Below are positions 14,601 to 25,453 of a stretch of DNA of 64,000 bases, one piece after another; positions within the stretch are counted from its first letter, which is position 1, and each line of letters starts with the position of its first letter. The stretch comes from Sinonovacula constricta (Eukaryota > Mollusca > Bivalvia > Cardiida > Solecurtidae): positions 57,911,774 to 57,975,773 of the forward strand of contig CM017561.1 of NCBI GenBank assembly GCA_007844125.1. The letters are read 5' to 3'. The translations under genes and the position numbers were made by a program. A model generated the notes under the pieces. The model did no database searches and had not been told where the DNA came from. It worked only from the letters and a program-made list of their open reading frames with translations.

Positions 14601-17600
14601 CGATACAATTATTTATTTTACTTTTAGCGTACCACAACCTCCAACTTGCAAAAGTTCTTCAGCAGGTCACTTTTTTATCAATCAGAAGCAGTATTGGGGA
14701 AGTTGAATTATGTCAATAGCATATAATTGCTTACAAAGGTTTCTCAAATATCAAAATATGTTTAGCTTTGTTAAAATTTACAATAAAATTTAGCATCCAG
14801 GTAAAATAATTTTGAGACAAAGAAACACAATTTTCAAATATTATAACAACCTTTTCAAGTTTTTTTTTTTAATTGTTGGGTAAAAGATGATATAATGCAT
14901 CCCGACTAAAAAATTAAAAGTGGAAAGATCCACTTAACATTTTTAAAATATAGCTTATAAAATTGTGGTATAATCAAATTCTACAAATGATGCCAGTAAA
15001 CAGCCAAAATGACAAAAAGATTTTTTCTATTTGCATAACATTATTTATTATTTAGCAGGATGTATTGTTCCAAGACATATGCTTTGATAAATATATATAT
15101 TATTGTCTTCCTTTGATGTCTTTTTTGAAATGCAATGAATACTTTTTTATATATATGGTTCGGGGCCCGGGTCAGCCATAGATCATAATGCACTTGGTTT
15201 CAGATGTATCAATAAATACTCCAAAAATAGAGTTTCCAAGGTTTTATGGTTAAGATGCTGGACTCCAAATCAGTGAGGACCAGGTTGAACCCCCCAATAA
15301 CCTACCGGTATATAGTAGCTCTTAGGCAAGACTATTTACTGCACATTGCTTCAGGTAGCCCTCATATAACTTAATCTTCCCAGAAAGTTAACAGTCAAGA
15401 CAGACTCAAAAATATAGTAGCCCCATGTCCTGGACAAATCAAAATGAAGTTTTGGGCTACTGGTCTTTGATCATTAAATTAGTCCGGAACAAGTCATAAT
15501 CGGCAGTTGGACAAGTGACAAAATAAACAGCCATAATTAGCGATGAAGACAATTAATTTTATGCCAGGAGCATTTATCAACAACATGTAAAGGCGTCAAT
15601 GCACGCATCTGTCTAAAACAGCCAATCACGATCGCAATACATAAATGCTTCCAGACAAAATATAAAAGAAACAACTTGCTGTTATACCTTGTTTATTTTT
15701 TGTAGATATGACAAGTGTGTTGTTGTGTTCATTAATTAAGTCATTTTTGTCCAGGTTTCTAGTCCGGTACTAGTTATTGAAATGAAATTATTTCCAGCCC
15801 TAACTTCGAACAATTAAGTTTAAATGATCAAATTAAAAAACAAGCTTTTTAAGTGTGGTCTATCCTACCTTGGCACACAGGGACATAGGTCCATTGTTGA
15901 TACGGTCCACATTTTATGGCAGATAAACGCAGTGAGAAACCTTCTTCACATGTCTGGGTAACCGTTGAGCCTTGTGGGTATGTAGCAGATGCTGAATAGT
16001 TAGAAACACCGTTCTCTAGGACTGGAAGTGCCTGAGCATCACATGGTTTGTCTGGAACACATAATCCGTGATTTAAGTCATCTTCAATTATAAAGTCATA
16101 TGGCAAGTGCTGGGTTATTTTTTTATTTTATTTTTTTGAGACAATTTCAAACTTTGGCGATTTTTTACTTTCATGGGATACATCTGATGCATGTTAAAAA
16201 TTTAAAATGCCTAATTTTTATGTTTCTAAATACATATCTGCATAATGTAAGACAGATTAGATCCAACATTTAATATTTAAACTGATTTATCTAATTTATC
16301 TTGGCCAACATTACAATTAAAGTTGAATGACTGAGTATTTGCAGTTTATTGTTTAATTTATTATTTTATGTTCATTGGTTATCCTCTTCATGTGGAGGTT
16401 AACTGGTTAAAAATTCTGTGCCTAGTAAATAAACAGTTAAAACTTGACATCTCCAAATTGATTACCTTCATTGATATAGAAATACAAAAGGAAAAAACGT
16501 TGGTGTTTCTAAAGCATTGACATTGATTTAAGTTTTTCAACAAAGGTTAAATAAGGGTTAAAATTCAACATTTTTCTGTAGTATCAATAAAAATTCTATT
16601 TGCGGACTTTGCTTATTAACTTAGATTGATAAGTACAATAACTAAGTTGTTGTAATTATGGTAGTTGAAGCAAGCAGTTTTTTAACATGCATATCAAAAC
16701 TATAGACCATAGCAGGCAGTTCCATGCATATTTAACTGGCTTAGGAGTTCGCAATAGTAATTGGCGACAGGGAGGGATGCTCTGAGGGGCCCAAACAGCA
16801 AGTGGAAACAAAGGAAAGGTCACATTTCTTTTTCATTTCTTAAGTCATGGTATGACTTTTGCTATCGGGATTTTGTTTAACCAAATTGGATAACATGGAT
16901 CAAGTGGAAAAAGCAGGCAAGTTCTCTGTAAGCGGTTTCAAAAAAAAAAAGATTAAAAAAATGTGTATTAAGAATAAGTCACTAAATAAGCTTGAGCTGG
17001 CTCATGATCCACACTATTTGATTGAGCAGGGCTAATTTATGCACATTTATGATACTACAGTATCATCTTTCTGTTATATTCTTTTCATACAAAATCACCA
17101 ACTGTATCTTTAATATGTAACAACACTATTTATCGAATTCACAGTAGCACAAGCTATATAACCGCTTTGGGGGATTTCCAGAAATTTCTTTTTAACCTTT
17201 TCCAGCATGTATACACTATTTTAAGACTTAAACAAGCCATTCACAATCAAACTTTATACAGTTCACACTAATTTAACACCTAGTGAATACATATTTTATA
17301 TGTATATATTGCTTCATGCTGAAAACTTACCAAATGATTCAAAATTCTATTCAGCCAGCACTTGTAGATGTGATAGTCAAGTGCTGATTAATGAAAATTA
17401 ATTTTCTGATTTAAATTTTTTAACAGCCTCATTTTTTTCAAATGCATATCTTTTATGAAATTACAAAAACCAACCTTTCTCCAGTTTAAGAAGTTTCTCT
17501 ACCTCCAACTCTGAAATGATGCAGTTCATAAAATTATGATTATTAAAACATAACACACCTTTCCAACTGCACATCTCATAAGATATTATGTTAGATAAAA

Positions 17601-20600
17601 AGCGATAATATTATATCAATACATATGCTTATACTATACAATTTTCAGTTGCATATATCTTTCATTTTTACAAAATAACTTTTATTCATCATTACAAAAT
17701 AAAACATGTTATGTTTTGCATTTCTGACTTTCTAAGATTGAGAAAAATTACATTCTAAATGTTTTGACAAGCAAAACATAAACTTCTGAACTTTTTAATA
17801 TTGAAAAACAAAAACAAACAACACTCTTAAAACTTTTATTTGGGTCACTAAGACCTACTAACCATTTCCTTTCTGAAAACACCATAAAGGTTGGGGGTAT
17901 GCGTTATGTTTATGGGGTAAATAGTATTTCCAGCAAGCAAAGGGCTGGATTAAAGGTTCTATACACTGCTATTTTCAACTTTAATGTTCTCATAAAATCT
18001 GTGATTTCAGTTCACTGTTTTGACATATCCAGCAGACAATGTCATCAATTTCACCTGATAATGTAATATATAGACACATTAAGGAGGCAATTTTAGTTCT
18101 TAACTTGAAGGATTGGAAAAAAATTACTATATCTTTTTAAGATATTAAATTGTTTTACCTGTGCAGAAGTTTGTACAATTTGTTGGCATCAGTGGTCCTA
18201 AACACAAATGCTTTGCATCATCACAGTTTTTGCATCTCTCTTGTTTCTCATAGCAGTAATGATTGCTATAAGTAGAAAAGTTTATAAGTTTTTACTTATA
18301 TTTTTACAGATGACAAGTTGCAAAATCAATAACCCTATATTTTAATATGTAACTGGTATCAAGACATTTTACAAGAGGACCATGATGGCCCTTAATTGCT
18401 CACATGATGACACAGGCTTTAAGTAGGCTCAAATCTGGCATCAAGTAATTAAGAGTTATTTACTTTAGAAATCTTTTGTGAAGAGTGGTCCATTAGTGTG
18501 GCCACTGGCATAATAACTTTTTCTAGAATTTAATCAAATAACCTACTGAATACACATGACCCACTTCAAAACATAAGTAAGATTTCATACTGGCAAACAT
18601 TCTGGCCAAGTTTGGTGAAGATTAGGCCATCAATGTGGCCTGTGTTTTTGCAAGGTTTTTCTAAAATGTGACCTAGTGACCAACTTTTTCTGACCACACA
18701 TGACCCAATAATGTACTCATCCAAGATTTCAAGTTTGGTGAAGATTTGGCTATGAATGTGGCCTCTAGAGTGTTCACATGCTTTTTCTAAGTTTTGATCT
18801 AGTGACCTCTATTTTGAAACCATGTGACCCAATAACAAACTCGTCCAAGATTTTATGGAGACAAACATTCTGATCACGTTTGGTGAAGATTGGGCTGTAA
18901 ATGTGGTCTCTAGTGTGTTAACAAGCTTTTGCTAAGATTAGACCTAGTGACCTACTTATTGACCCCACGTGACCCAGTCATGAACTCATCCAAGATTTCA
19001 TGAAGGCAAATATTCTGATCAAGTTTGGTGAAGATTGGGCCATAATTGGGGCCCCTAGTGTGTTCACAAGCTTTCTCTAAGATTAGACCTAGTGACCTAC
19101 TTATTGACCCCACGTGACCCAGTCATGAACTCATCCAAGATTTCATGAAGGCAAATATTCTGATCAAGTTTGGTGAAGATTGGGCCATAATTGGGGCCTC
19201 TAGTGTGTTCACAAGCTTTCTCTAAGATTTGACCTAGTGACCTACTTTTTGACCCCATGTGACCCAGTGACAAACTCATCCAAGACTTCATGCAGACAAA
19301 CATTCTGACTAAGTTTGATGAAGAATGGATAAAAACTGTGGCCTCTAGCGTGTTCGCAAGCTAAAATGTTCACGCCGGACGCCAGACAAACTGGTATTAC
19401 AAAAGCTCCCCTTGAGAACGTTGTGCTAAGGTGAGCTAAAAATGTACATTCAAGTGTCATAAATAGTGCTTTCAACACAGTTAGGGTTAACGATAAAGCA
19501 AGAATTTTCAAAGTTACATTAATTCCTATTTTACCAACTAAACCAAAGTTATTGGTATGTTTCTTGTGTTGACAGATCATGAAGCAGATATATTGCTACC
19601 ATCACTTTGAATAACATGCCCAGAAAACAATGCCCAATCACATTATCCTGACACCAAGCTGACCAGTTGTAAAACTACCCTTATATTTGCTTGAGTGTAA
19701 AAAGGGAGCAATACCACTAGCATTCTATTTACAAATATTGTATGCTGGTGCACAGATCTAAAGTCTGGGCAATTTTCACATGAACCACAGCTGAAATGCA
19801 CTAGAAAGTAGTGGTTTTTGTGGAAATCATTTTAAAATGAAAAAACAACAACAACCAAGATTTAGTTGAAAATGATGCGGCTACCTTGCCCAGACAAATC
19901 AGCTAATGAAAGCTCTGACAGTTGAAGGTGTAATGGTATAAATCTGACAATAAAGGCCCTTTACAATGGAGGTGTCAACAAACAAATACTTGTCAATCTC
20001 TTCTAAGTTTTAATTTTATTAAAAATTGTAGTTATTTTTAGTTTACAACATAATTAAGAATAAATGTTTGTGGTATATAAAATTTAGAATTTGGTTTATG
20101 AAAGCTACCAAACTATTACTTATCCAACTAAGAAAGTTAACAATTTTTCAGAATTTTGCAAGGGATATCTTAGAATTTAAGGTGGCATGGACTTGTTCCT
20201 AAATGAACAATGCATAAAACTAGACAAAAGATATTTAAATTAATGATAATTTTAATGACCTTTGACAGATGTCTTCAAAGCATTTAAATCCAAATGTTTC
20301 CCCATAGGTCTGTACAATAAATGTTGACAAAATGGTGAACGCTAACACTAGTCTCACAACATCTTGAGCTGTGTTAGAGTAGCATGGTCCATGGCAAGTC
20401 TAGAATGAGAAAGTGTAAATCAAATCATAAACAGAAAAGAAAATATTGACACAGGAAAGTACATAATATACATATTCTTATATACACAATTACACATCCA
20501 AGTTGCACAGTTACATATCCAATTGTTACATAAATAATACTTTTAAAAAATATCTCCTCATCTGGGGTGGAACCACATCAGCCAACTATTATAGTCAGAC

Positions 20601-21171
20601 TATGTGTTAGTCTTAGAACTGATACCACATTCTATTTTCATAGTGTTTCACTCCATAGATAGGGTATGAGTCAGAACTAGATATAATAACTATTTGTTGT
20701 AAACCGAAATTAGTTTTTTCTGTCAAATACTTTTTGTTCGAAATTGCTCTTAAATCTTAAAGGTGGTATCCTACATTTTGCCTATATTAAATACATGTAA
20801 CAATTTCTAACCACCCCTTCAAAGATGGCTGCCTTAGATTGTCTAATCAGTGCCTATCTCAGGCTATGACATTACAGTTACATGAAAACTATTTATTTGA
20901 GAAAAAAATCTTTTGGACCAAACTGTCGGATACCACCAGTCGAACTTAACGACAGTTCGTTGAAACGCACTTAGGTGTTATCGTAAGACACTGACAGGGA
21001 TTTAAGAACGTTTGTAAGATTTATGATGAAACGCACCCAGGAATTTCCAGAAATGGTCAGGTAGATTGTATGCCTACCATTGTTTAATTACACTATTTAA
21101 AAGGAGTTTACATAAATGATTGAATGCTAATTATTATAATTATATGTTTAAAGTACTTACTTAGGCATCAT
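2257..21171 (-). CDS. Type I membrane protein: Cys-rich domain + two Sushi domains
   Basis: I assembled this seven-exon gene from splice sites and phases. Coding exons in transcript order are 21161-21171, 20260-20352, 18159-18265, 17475-17510, 15869-16051, 8936-9112 and 2257-2636. They total 987 nt, giving 328 residues plus stop, with every phase matching. Residues 1-21 form a signal peptide (MMPK then LVLAFTILSTFIVQ). Residues 28-69 hold eight cysteines spaced C-x4-C-x5-C-x6-C-x2-C-x6-C-x8-C-x3-C. Residues 71-82 are a charged/leucine helical linker. Residues 83-143 and 144-202 are Sushi (CCP) domains. A transmembrane helix lies near 209-235, followed by an ~90-residue Pro/Ser-rich cytoplasmic tail. 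The product is predicted to be a cell-surface receptor or adhesion protein. The Cys-rich spacing recalls a single TNF-receptor-type module (Grindelwald-like), which is inference. The ligand is unknown. The weakest point is the GAG-type acceptor of exon 2. Confidence 0.8.
3425..3640. repeat. Inverted pair of tRNA-like SINE heads
   Basis: The plus strand at 3425-3500 has an A-box-like TAGTTCAGGGGATAGAGCG and a B box GGTTCAAACC. The minus strand from 3637 to 3555 has TAGCTCAAGTGGTAGAGTG and GGTTCAAACCCC. The two heads face each other. The acceptor-stem halves do not pair, so neither is a functional tRNA gene; both are tRNA-derived SINE sequence in a receptor intron. Confidence 0.75.
3655..4015. 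repeat. Degenerate interspersed repeat with two imperfect units
   Basis: Phrases such as ATCAAAATTCTTTGAACAATCTTGATACA and CCCTA(A/G)-ACCATG recur about 240 bp apart. Old, non-coding, within the last receptor intron. From 4016 to 4690 I see no feature. Confidence 0.5.
4690..5515. other. Patchwork of decayed DNA-transposon sequence
   Basis: Segments near 4850-4940, 5085-5170 and (inverted) 5580-5640 share CAGACTTGATGG, GGATGTTCTC and CCTAGCCCTACACAATTGAGAG-type sequences. This suggests nested or broken copies of one family next to the intact MITE at 5518. No coding content. Confidence 0.45.
5518..5980. mobile_element. MITE with TA target duplication
   Basis: The left end is CCGTAAAGTTTTATTGATAAG and the right end is its near-exact complement (TTATTAATAAAACTTTATGG), flanked by TA. 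Like the element at 1241, it has GACGCA plus a T run just inside the terminus, so the two belong to one superfamily. Confidence 0.8.
6751..7776. mobile_element. Foldback-like element with GGCACC-array ends
   Basis: Both ends are short tandem arrays of a ~20-bp motif. CTGGTGAATTCGGCACC-type units occupy 6751-6862, and the complement GGTGCCGAATTCACCAG-type units occupy 7649-7776. The outer tips GTCAAC and GTTGAC are inverted. The ~790-bp centre is AT-rich, with no transposase frame. The structure resembles foldback transposons. Confidence 0.7.
8072..8474. mobile_element. Mutator-like MITE with 9-bp target duplication
   Basis: Long inverted ends (~75 bp) start CATCGTCGGATATCCCC on the left and finish GGGGGTATCCGACGATG on the right. 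The direct repeat AGTTAAAAC flanks both sides exactly (8063-8071 and 8475-8483). Nine-bp duplications with long inverted repeats are typical of Mutator-like elements. No transposase is encoded in the 403 bp. Confidence 0.8.
8936..9112 (-). CDS. Receptor exon 6: second Sushi domain
   Basis: A 177-nt exon, phase 1 to phase 1, with acceptor CTCTGTTGCAG and donor GTATGT. It encodes 59 residues carrying the four cysteines and late tryptophan (RWN) expected of a Sushi/CCP module. One domain in one symmetric exon is the usual Sushi arrangement. Confidence 0.85.
9186..10490. mobile_element. Foldback-like element with GAATAGTCG-array ends
   Basis: The left array (9186-9280) repeats CGACTATTCAACCCC units. 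The right array (10371-10490) repeats the complement GGGGTTGAATAGTCG about seven times. The ~1.1-kb centre is AT-rich and non-coding. This is the same build as the 6751 element but with an unrelated motif. Confidence 0.7.
10605..11038. mobile_element. TTAA-flanked MITE family, copy 1
   Basis: Begins TTAAAGATGATATCCAACATTTTGCC and ends GGTCCAAACTGTCCGACAC, matching the family at 20757, 25454, 43953 and 61276. The right terminus is eroded. Non-autonomous. Confidence 0.7.
11039..15239. other. Receptor intron without identifiable content
   Basis: AT-rich intron sequence. I see a short (AT)n run near 11602 and a possible transposon end near 13592 (ACAGTAAAATGCCACCTAACGACC). No convincing exon or RNA gene. 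Confidence 0.5.
15240..15480 (+). repeat. tRNA-derived SINE remnant
   Basis: GTTTTATGGTTAAGATGCTGG (A-box region) and CCAGGTTGAACCCCCC (B-box region) are spaced as in a tRNA head, with a diverged body after them. Pol III-type remnant in a receptor intron. 15481-15868 holds nothing I recognise. Confidence 0.55.
15869..16051 (-). CDS. Receptor exon 5: first Sushi domain
   Basis: A 183-nt exon, phase 1 to phase 1, with acceptor TGTTCCAG and donor GTAGGA. It encodes 61 residues with four cysteines (in KPCD, QTCEEG, IKCGP, PVCQ), a conserved LENG turn and the late Trp (QQW). This is a well-formed Sushi domain. Confidence 0.9.
16052..17474. other. Receptor intron without identifiable content
   Basis: AT-rich intron between the first Sushi exon and the linker micro-exon. 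I see no repeats or exons that can be supported. Confidence 0.5.
17475..17510 (-). CDS. Receptor exon 4: 36-nt helical linker micro-exon
   Basis: The acceptor is ATCATTTCAG and the donor GTTGGT. The exon is 36 nt, phase 1 on both sides, and encodes ELEVEKLLKLEK with Leu/Val at helical spacing between the Cys-rich and Sushi domains. Being symmetric and a multiple of three, it could be skipped without a frameshift. Confidence 0.7.
18159..18265 (-). CDS. Receptor exon 3: main part of the Cys-rich domain
   Basis: The acceptor is ACTTATAG and the donor GTAAAAC. Entered in phase 2 and left in phase 1. It encodes 36 residues including CYEKQERCKNC and NCTNFC, giving six of the domain's eight cysteines. 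Confidence 0.8.
18374..19440. repeat. Mollusc-type interspersed repeat with ~145-bp internal units
   Basis: Starts AAGAGGACCATGATGGCCCTT and ends near CGTTGTGCTAAGGTGAGCTAAA. Inside are about six units carrying GACCTAGTGACCTACTT, GACCCCACGTGACCCAGT, CCAAGATTTCATG and AAGTTTGGTGAAGATTGGGC. Successive GACCCCA(C/T)GTGACCC sites lie at 18961, 19106 and 19251, exactly 145 bp apart. From general familiarity this repeat type is common in bivalves. No protein is encoded. Confidence 0.8.
20260..20352 (-). CDS. Receptor exon 2: signal-peptide core and first two cysteines
   Basis: Encodes LVLAFTILSTFIVQ, then TYGETFGFKCFEDIC. The chosen acceptor is weak (TGTTGTGAG, with a CTCTAAC branch-like sequence ~25 nt upstream). 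It was picked because it joins the exon at 21161-21171 in frame and gives a textbook signal peptide. An alternative acceptor at 20399 keeps the frame but supplies no start codon. Confidence 0.65.
20757..20940. mobile_element. TTAA-flanked MITE family, internally deleted copy
   Basis: Left end TTAAAGGTGGTATCC, right end AACTGTCGGATACCACC: inverted termini of the same family as 25454. The middle carries CTTCAAAGATGGCTGCCTTA, also seen just upstream of the secreted-protein start codons (31970 and 48920). About 184 bp. Confidence 0.75.
21161..21171 (-). CDS. Receptor exon 1: start codon exon
   Basis: Reads ATGATGCCTAA followed by a perfect donor GTAAGT. Phase 2 out joins to exon 2 and gives MMPKLVLAF. 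Only 11 coding nt, so the call rests on frame fit, donor strength and the TATA-like sequence upstream. Confidence 0.65.
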
Positions 21172-21184
21172 ATTCGTTCCGTTG

Positions 21185-21232
21185 GTTTTTATTTATGATT
21201 ATTATGTCACCCTCTATATATATTATATATGG
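21185..21232 (-). promoter_or_regulatory. Candidate TATA-type promoter of the receptor gene
   Basis: On the minus strand a TATATATA-rich tract at 21215-21230 lies ~45-60 bp upstream of the ATG at 21171. Transcription would start near 21190, leaving a short leader. AT-rich context makes this suggestive only. Confidence 0.4.
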
Positions 21233-21524
21233 CCGAAAAAATGTGAAAATTTGGGAATTTCCCGTAGGCTAGCTACCCGTTTAACATTCGAATGCATGCT
21301 GTTAACATTACGGTTATCTAATTTTCGCGTCCGTATTTTGTGTGTGTGTTTGTGTGTGTGTATGGTTTGTGGTTTTGTTGTTTTTAAATGTTGAGTCTAT
21401 ATAACTATATATTTAAGGAATGAATCGTTGATTTTTTTACTTCAACGGTTGAAATGTGGCTCGTTGGCGAAATTGTGTAAAATTGTATTCACGAATAACT
21501 GGCATGAAGTTTCGTGCCGCTAAG

Positions 21525-21990
21525 TTTAAAAGACCGTAACGGGTGGCCTCAAAGGTGCTTTTGGGACCAAAATTTGTTTGATCAAATAATCAAATAAGTC
21601 ATTGCTACATGAAAAGGTCCTGCAGAATGGTGTTGATTGGTGTCCTTAATCTGTGTAAACAATCAAGCATAAATTGCCGAGACACGCTGCAGGGATAGCT
21701 ATTTTAAACTTGGAAAACCTCGTGACCACTTACTTTTGAGGTCACGTTATTTAGTCATCCGGGTTATCCGCTCTGACGTCAATATCTATTTTCAGCAGAC
21801 CGCTATTGAGCTTTTTATGCAGTTGGGAAAATACATGTTCACAGTATTCTTTTTTCGCGATTAGTTCTTTCTCTACTAATTCAGTTAGTGTTAAAAATCG
21901 TATTTATTACGACTAACGAATGGGTTTATACAAAAATTAAGCCCAAACCCCCAAAGTAGTGGTTCGATATTGTTATATATATTTGATATC
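21525..21990. mobile_element. TTAA-flanked MITE family, decayed copy
   Basis: Shares long colinear phrases with 25520-25860: GATAGCTATTTTAAACTTGG, ATCCGCTCTGACGTCAATATC and TCAGCAGACCGCT. The termini are eroded. It lies between the receptor promoter and the duplication breakpoint. Confidence 0.6.
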
Positions 21991-22554
21991 TATAGAACTT
22001 TATCCTTTAATTTTGCTAATAGTTTCCTGATCATAGTTATGATCTTCTTAGAAGGTTATAAAGGATTAAGAAAATAAGATGAAGACGACGAGCTGAAAAA
22101 GAAAACGGGATTCAAAAGGAAGAAGAGGAAGAAGTCTAAAGGAAACGAGAACATGAAAGAGGAGAACAGCTGTCAGTAAGTGATCTCTGACAGGCTTTCG
22201 AAGTGGGATAGGGAGTAGCGTGACATTTGTTTCAAATGTTAGTTATATGCAGTAAAGAGGGTGTTTACAGACCTTACGATATGAAATGTTTAATTCAAAC
22301 CAGTGAATATAATTCGATAAGAGACATATAAAAAGACACATTTAGAAGAGGGCAAAGTTATGTTCACATTAGAAGTAAACATGTTAGCGTTCTCTCGTGT
22401 TTCTTCACCGAATGTGATGTGATTTTACAAGTTTGAATTTTAAATCTATCCTAGTAGGATAACTACAGAAATGGGGAACACACGTCCCCAAGGGAGTGGC
22501 AAGTACCATGTTGAAATTGTAATTATTTGTAAAGAAAATAAATCAGTGTGTGAT

Positions 22555-22700
22555 ACAATCATTGTGTGTGAGATCTTTGTTACAAAATTTACCATTGTGT
22601 GAGCAATCTTAGTTACAAAAGTTAAGATTGTGTGTGCGATCTTGGTTAAAAATTGACCGTTGTGTGTGTGATTTTTGTTATAAAATTGTCCTGTTACTAA
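22555..22700. repeat. Short tandem repeat with TGTGTGNGATC units
   Basis: About four imperfect ~42-bp units built from ATTGTGTGTG(A/C)GATCTT(T/G)GTTACAAAA. The matching stretch in copy 2 (40304-40440) lacks ~47 bp. Confidence 0.7.
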
Positions 22701-23931
22701 CATTTTGATATATCTTTTTTTATAGAATTAATAGGTGTTTCATATTCCCAGTGTCCTCATCAATATTATAGGGACGAAAATTGATAATCATGACCATATA
22801 ATTAAATAAAATAATCTTTGTGATTAAAAAAATATTTAAGTACTTTTAATAAAAATCTCATCAGACATTAGCTATACAAAGCCCTGTATGATATCATCTG
22901 CTTTATCAAACACCAGTGAGATAAACATGTCACGTGCATCTGGACGGGTTACTTTTTAATTGCATAAAGTCTATGCCGCAGTTTGGAGGTCCCAAAACCG
23001 CAAACTCGTATAAAATAAATATCTTATGCGACGCAACAGCAAAATAAAGGTTTAGAATAAATTAAACCCCTCGCCGCCTTCTGCGGCTCTATACCTGGTT
23101 ACGTATGACATAGGTCATAAATGTCATCGTGTTATAACTTTATTCCATGTATAATCGATATTTTAGAAGAGGGTATGTTTTGGGGTGGGGTTTTGTTGCA
23201 GCTGAAGACTTGCCTGCTTTCCATTGCGTTGTACAGTTGATTTACCACGGACTAATTTTGACCATTATTTTCAAACATTTAATCGCTTACAGGCTTAAAC
23301 ATACGCAGCTAAACAACGCTTTTCAGCGCTTGTATTAAACATGGGCTAAGAGGCCACAATAACTGAGTGTTATATATAATAATGCAAACAAGAGTTTTCA
23401 GTTTAGATTTGAGATAGTGTGATTATATGATGAAAACTGCATTAGTTTTTAATTAATTTCAGCCAACGGAGAAATAAGACTAACGCAAGTGGTCATGAGA
23501 AACTTTCATCTTTTAACTCTGGTCCCCACCCATTCATAGTTTTGTTTGAGATTAATGGCATGGCGATACGCATTGTAGAAAGCCTACCAAAACATTAACA
23601 CACAAAGATGCATTTATATGCATGTGGATTTGCAAGAATTATCCTCAAAGTTGACCTTGACTATATTTACGTAGGAAGATGCCCCAGTAACTTAACAAGT
23701 TTTTTTTTAATCTAATATTAAATTCTCACGGTCTTGTACATTGTATGTTGTGAAGCGTAAAATCAAGCCGGAGGGTATTGTCGCCAGTCCAGCCAACGCA
23801 TATATGCCAACAACAACCAAATAAAGAATAAATTAAATGGTTGATCTTTTGTCTGTCTCATTTGTGTGTTTGTTTGTTGTTGTTTTTAATACATCGAAAC
23901 GATCAGTTATGATCATTATTGCGACGTCCAG

Positions 23932-24106
23932 CTATTTGGTGGTGGAAGACCCAAGACAAATTACTGGGTAGAACCATCGGCGAACCGCAAGTCAGCTGGA
24001 GACCTTCCAACATTAAGTCCATCGCACCGACCGGGACTTGAACCCACGCGGTGAGAGGCTAAGCAGTCAGAGGAGTTACAACTATACTACTACGCCACGG
24101 GCACCA
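23932..24106 (-). repeat. tRNA-derived SINE
   Basis: The minus-strand head carries GTGGCGTAGTAGTATAGTTG (A box) and GGGTTCAAGTCCCGG (B box). The body GTCCAGCTATTTGGTGGTGG and tail TGATCATTATTGCGACG recur at 35975, 37806, 42420, 53135 and 54925. The conserved body may be a Nin-DC-type core, which is inference. Confidence 0.75.
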
Positions 24107-25453
24107 CAGTCGTGTCTCATATAAGTGACTCCGCAAAAATTGCCAGATGGTCGTAATTTCTATTAAATTGGCATGCATCGCTGAAGAACTGGTTAGTTTT
24201 AAAACCTCCCGAACACTGCTGAATTGTTGTTAAAAGAACCAAGAAAATATCGACCCGAGAAAACTTTTGAAATGTAGCTGCCAAATAAGGCCATTTCATG
24301 CATTTCAGATTTCAGAAGCTGCAATTGACAAATTCAAGGAGTCCAAACTGTATTCTCGGCTACAAAGATAATCTATAATCACATTTTTATGGGATGAGAG
24401 GAGAGGTCATATTGAGCGAGATTCTTAGGTACGAGTAGTGTTAAGGGCTCTGGGGGCTCTGGGGGTATGCTCCCACAGGAAGACTGTTGACGTCTAGAAG
24501 CCACACAGTGCCATTGGCAGCATTTCAGATGCTTGACAGACCTTCATAGAAAGTGTTTTTTTTACACAAGTAGTTAAATTTCAATGCTTTTTCAAGCCAT
24601 ATTTTAGGGTATATGTGACAGTAGTACTATTTGTGCTATAAAGATGTGAAACGCCATGAAATGTTAAAAAATACCTTCATTGTAAAAAATACCTTCATTA
24701 AAGGTATTTTTGACAATTTCAGTTGGCCGACCTCCGCTAAATCCGCCCATGCTTACACAAAATTAATAAAGCTTATTAAAAAAGGACTAACAGAGTTCAA
24801 GCAGGGGAATCTGGGTTGCGTTTATTGTATGCCGTGACGTAAATAGACCCCAATAAATCTAAAACCACGTTTCTTTGGCGTGAACATCAGCTGGTATTAC
24901 GTCACAGTGAGTTTGAAAAGCGAAAATCAGGTCACACTTGTGGGTGTAGTTGAAAGAAAATTGTACTCCCCCAAATATCAATTCTATAAGATCTATATGT
25001 ACTTATCCTGAATTGCAATCACGATCGTGTCACATTATCGCGGACAATTGAAAGGAGTATCGCAGTAGGAGGCAATATATTTTGGGGGCATTATATTTGC
25101 AATAGAATGTTTCTTTACAATCACCAAATGGAATTAATAATACAATTAGTATCAATGATCTTTCAGTTAGAGTCGTCTGTAAATATGTATACTACGGTTT
25201 AAATCCGGTATCTATAAAGCTAGTCCCCACTGAGGGTCAAATTTATATTACATGTATTATTCGTTTCAGTTGATATCAATGCCACAGTTCGGTCAAATTT
25301 AATTGGAATTGCAATTTTCCCAGGCTTTTGAATAAGCGGTGATATTCGACAATGAAATACACTATCAATAGCCAAATAAATAAGTATACGAATAAGACAT
25401 ATGCATGTAAATATCTTGCCAGAAAGAAACTGGATCAGTGATTTCTTAATATT

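Noticed and set aside
24117..24299. 60-residue frame identical in both duplicates (24117 and 42621)
   Set aside because: Identity follows from the recent duplication; no signal, domain or splice context supports it as a gene.
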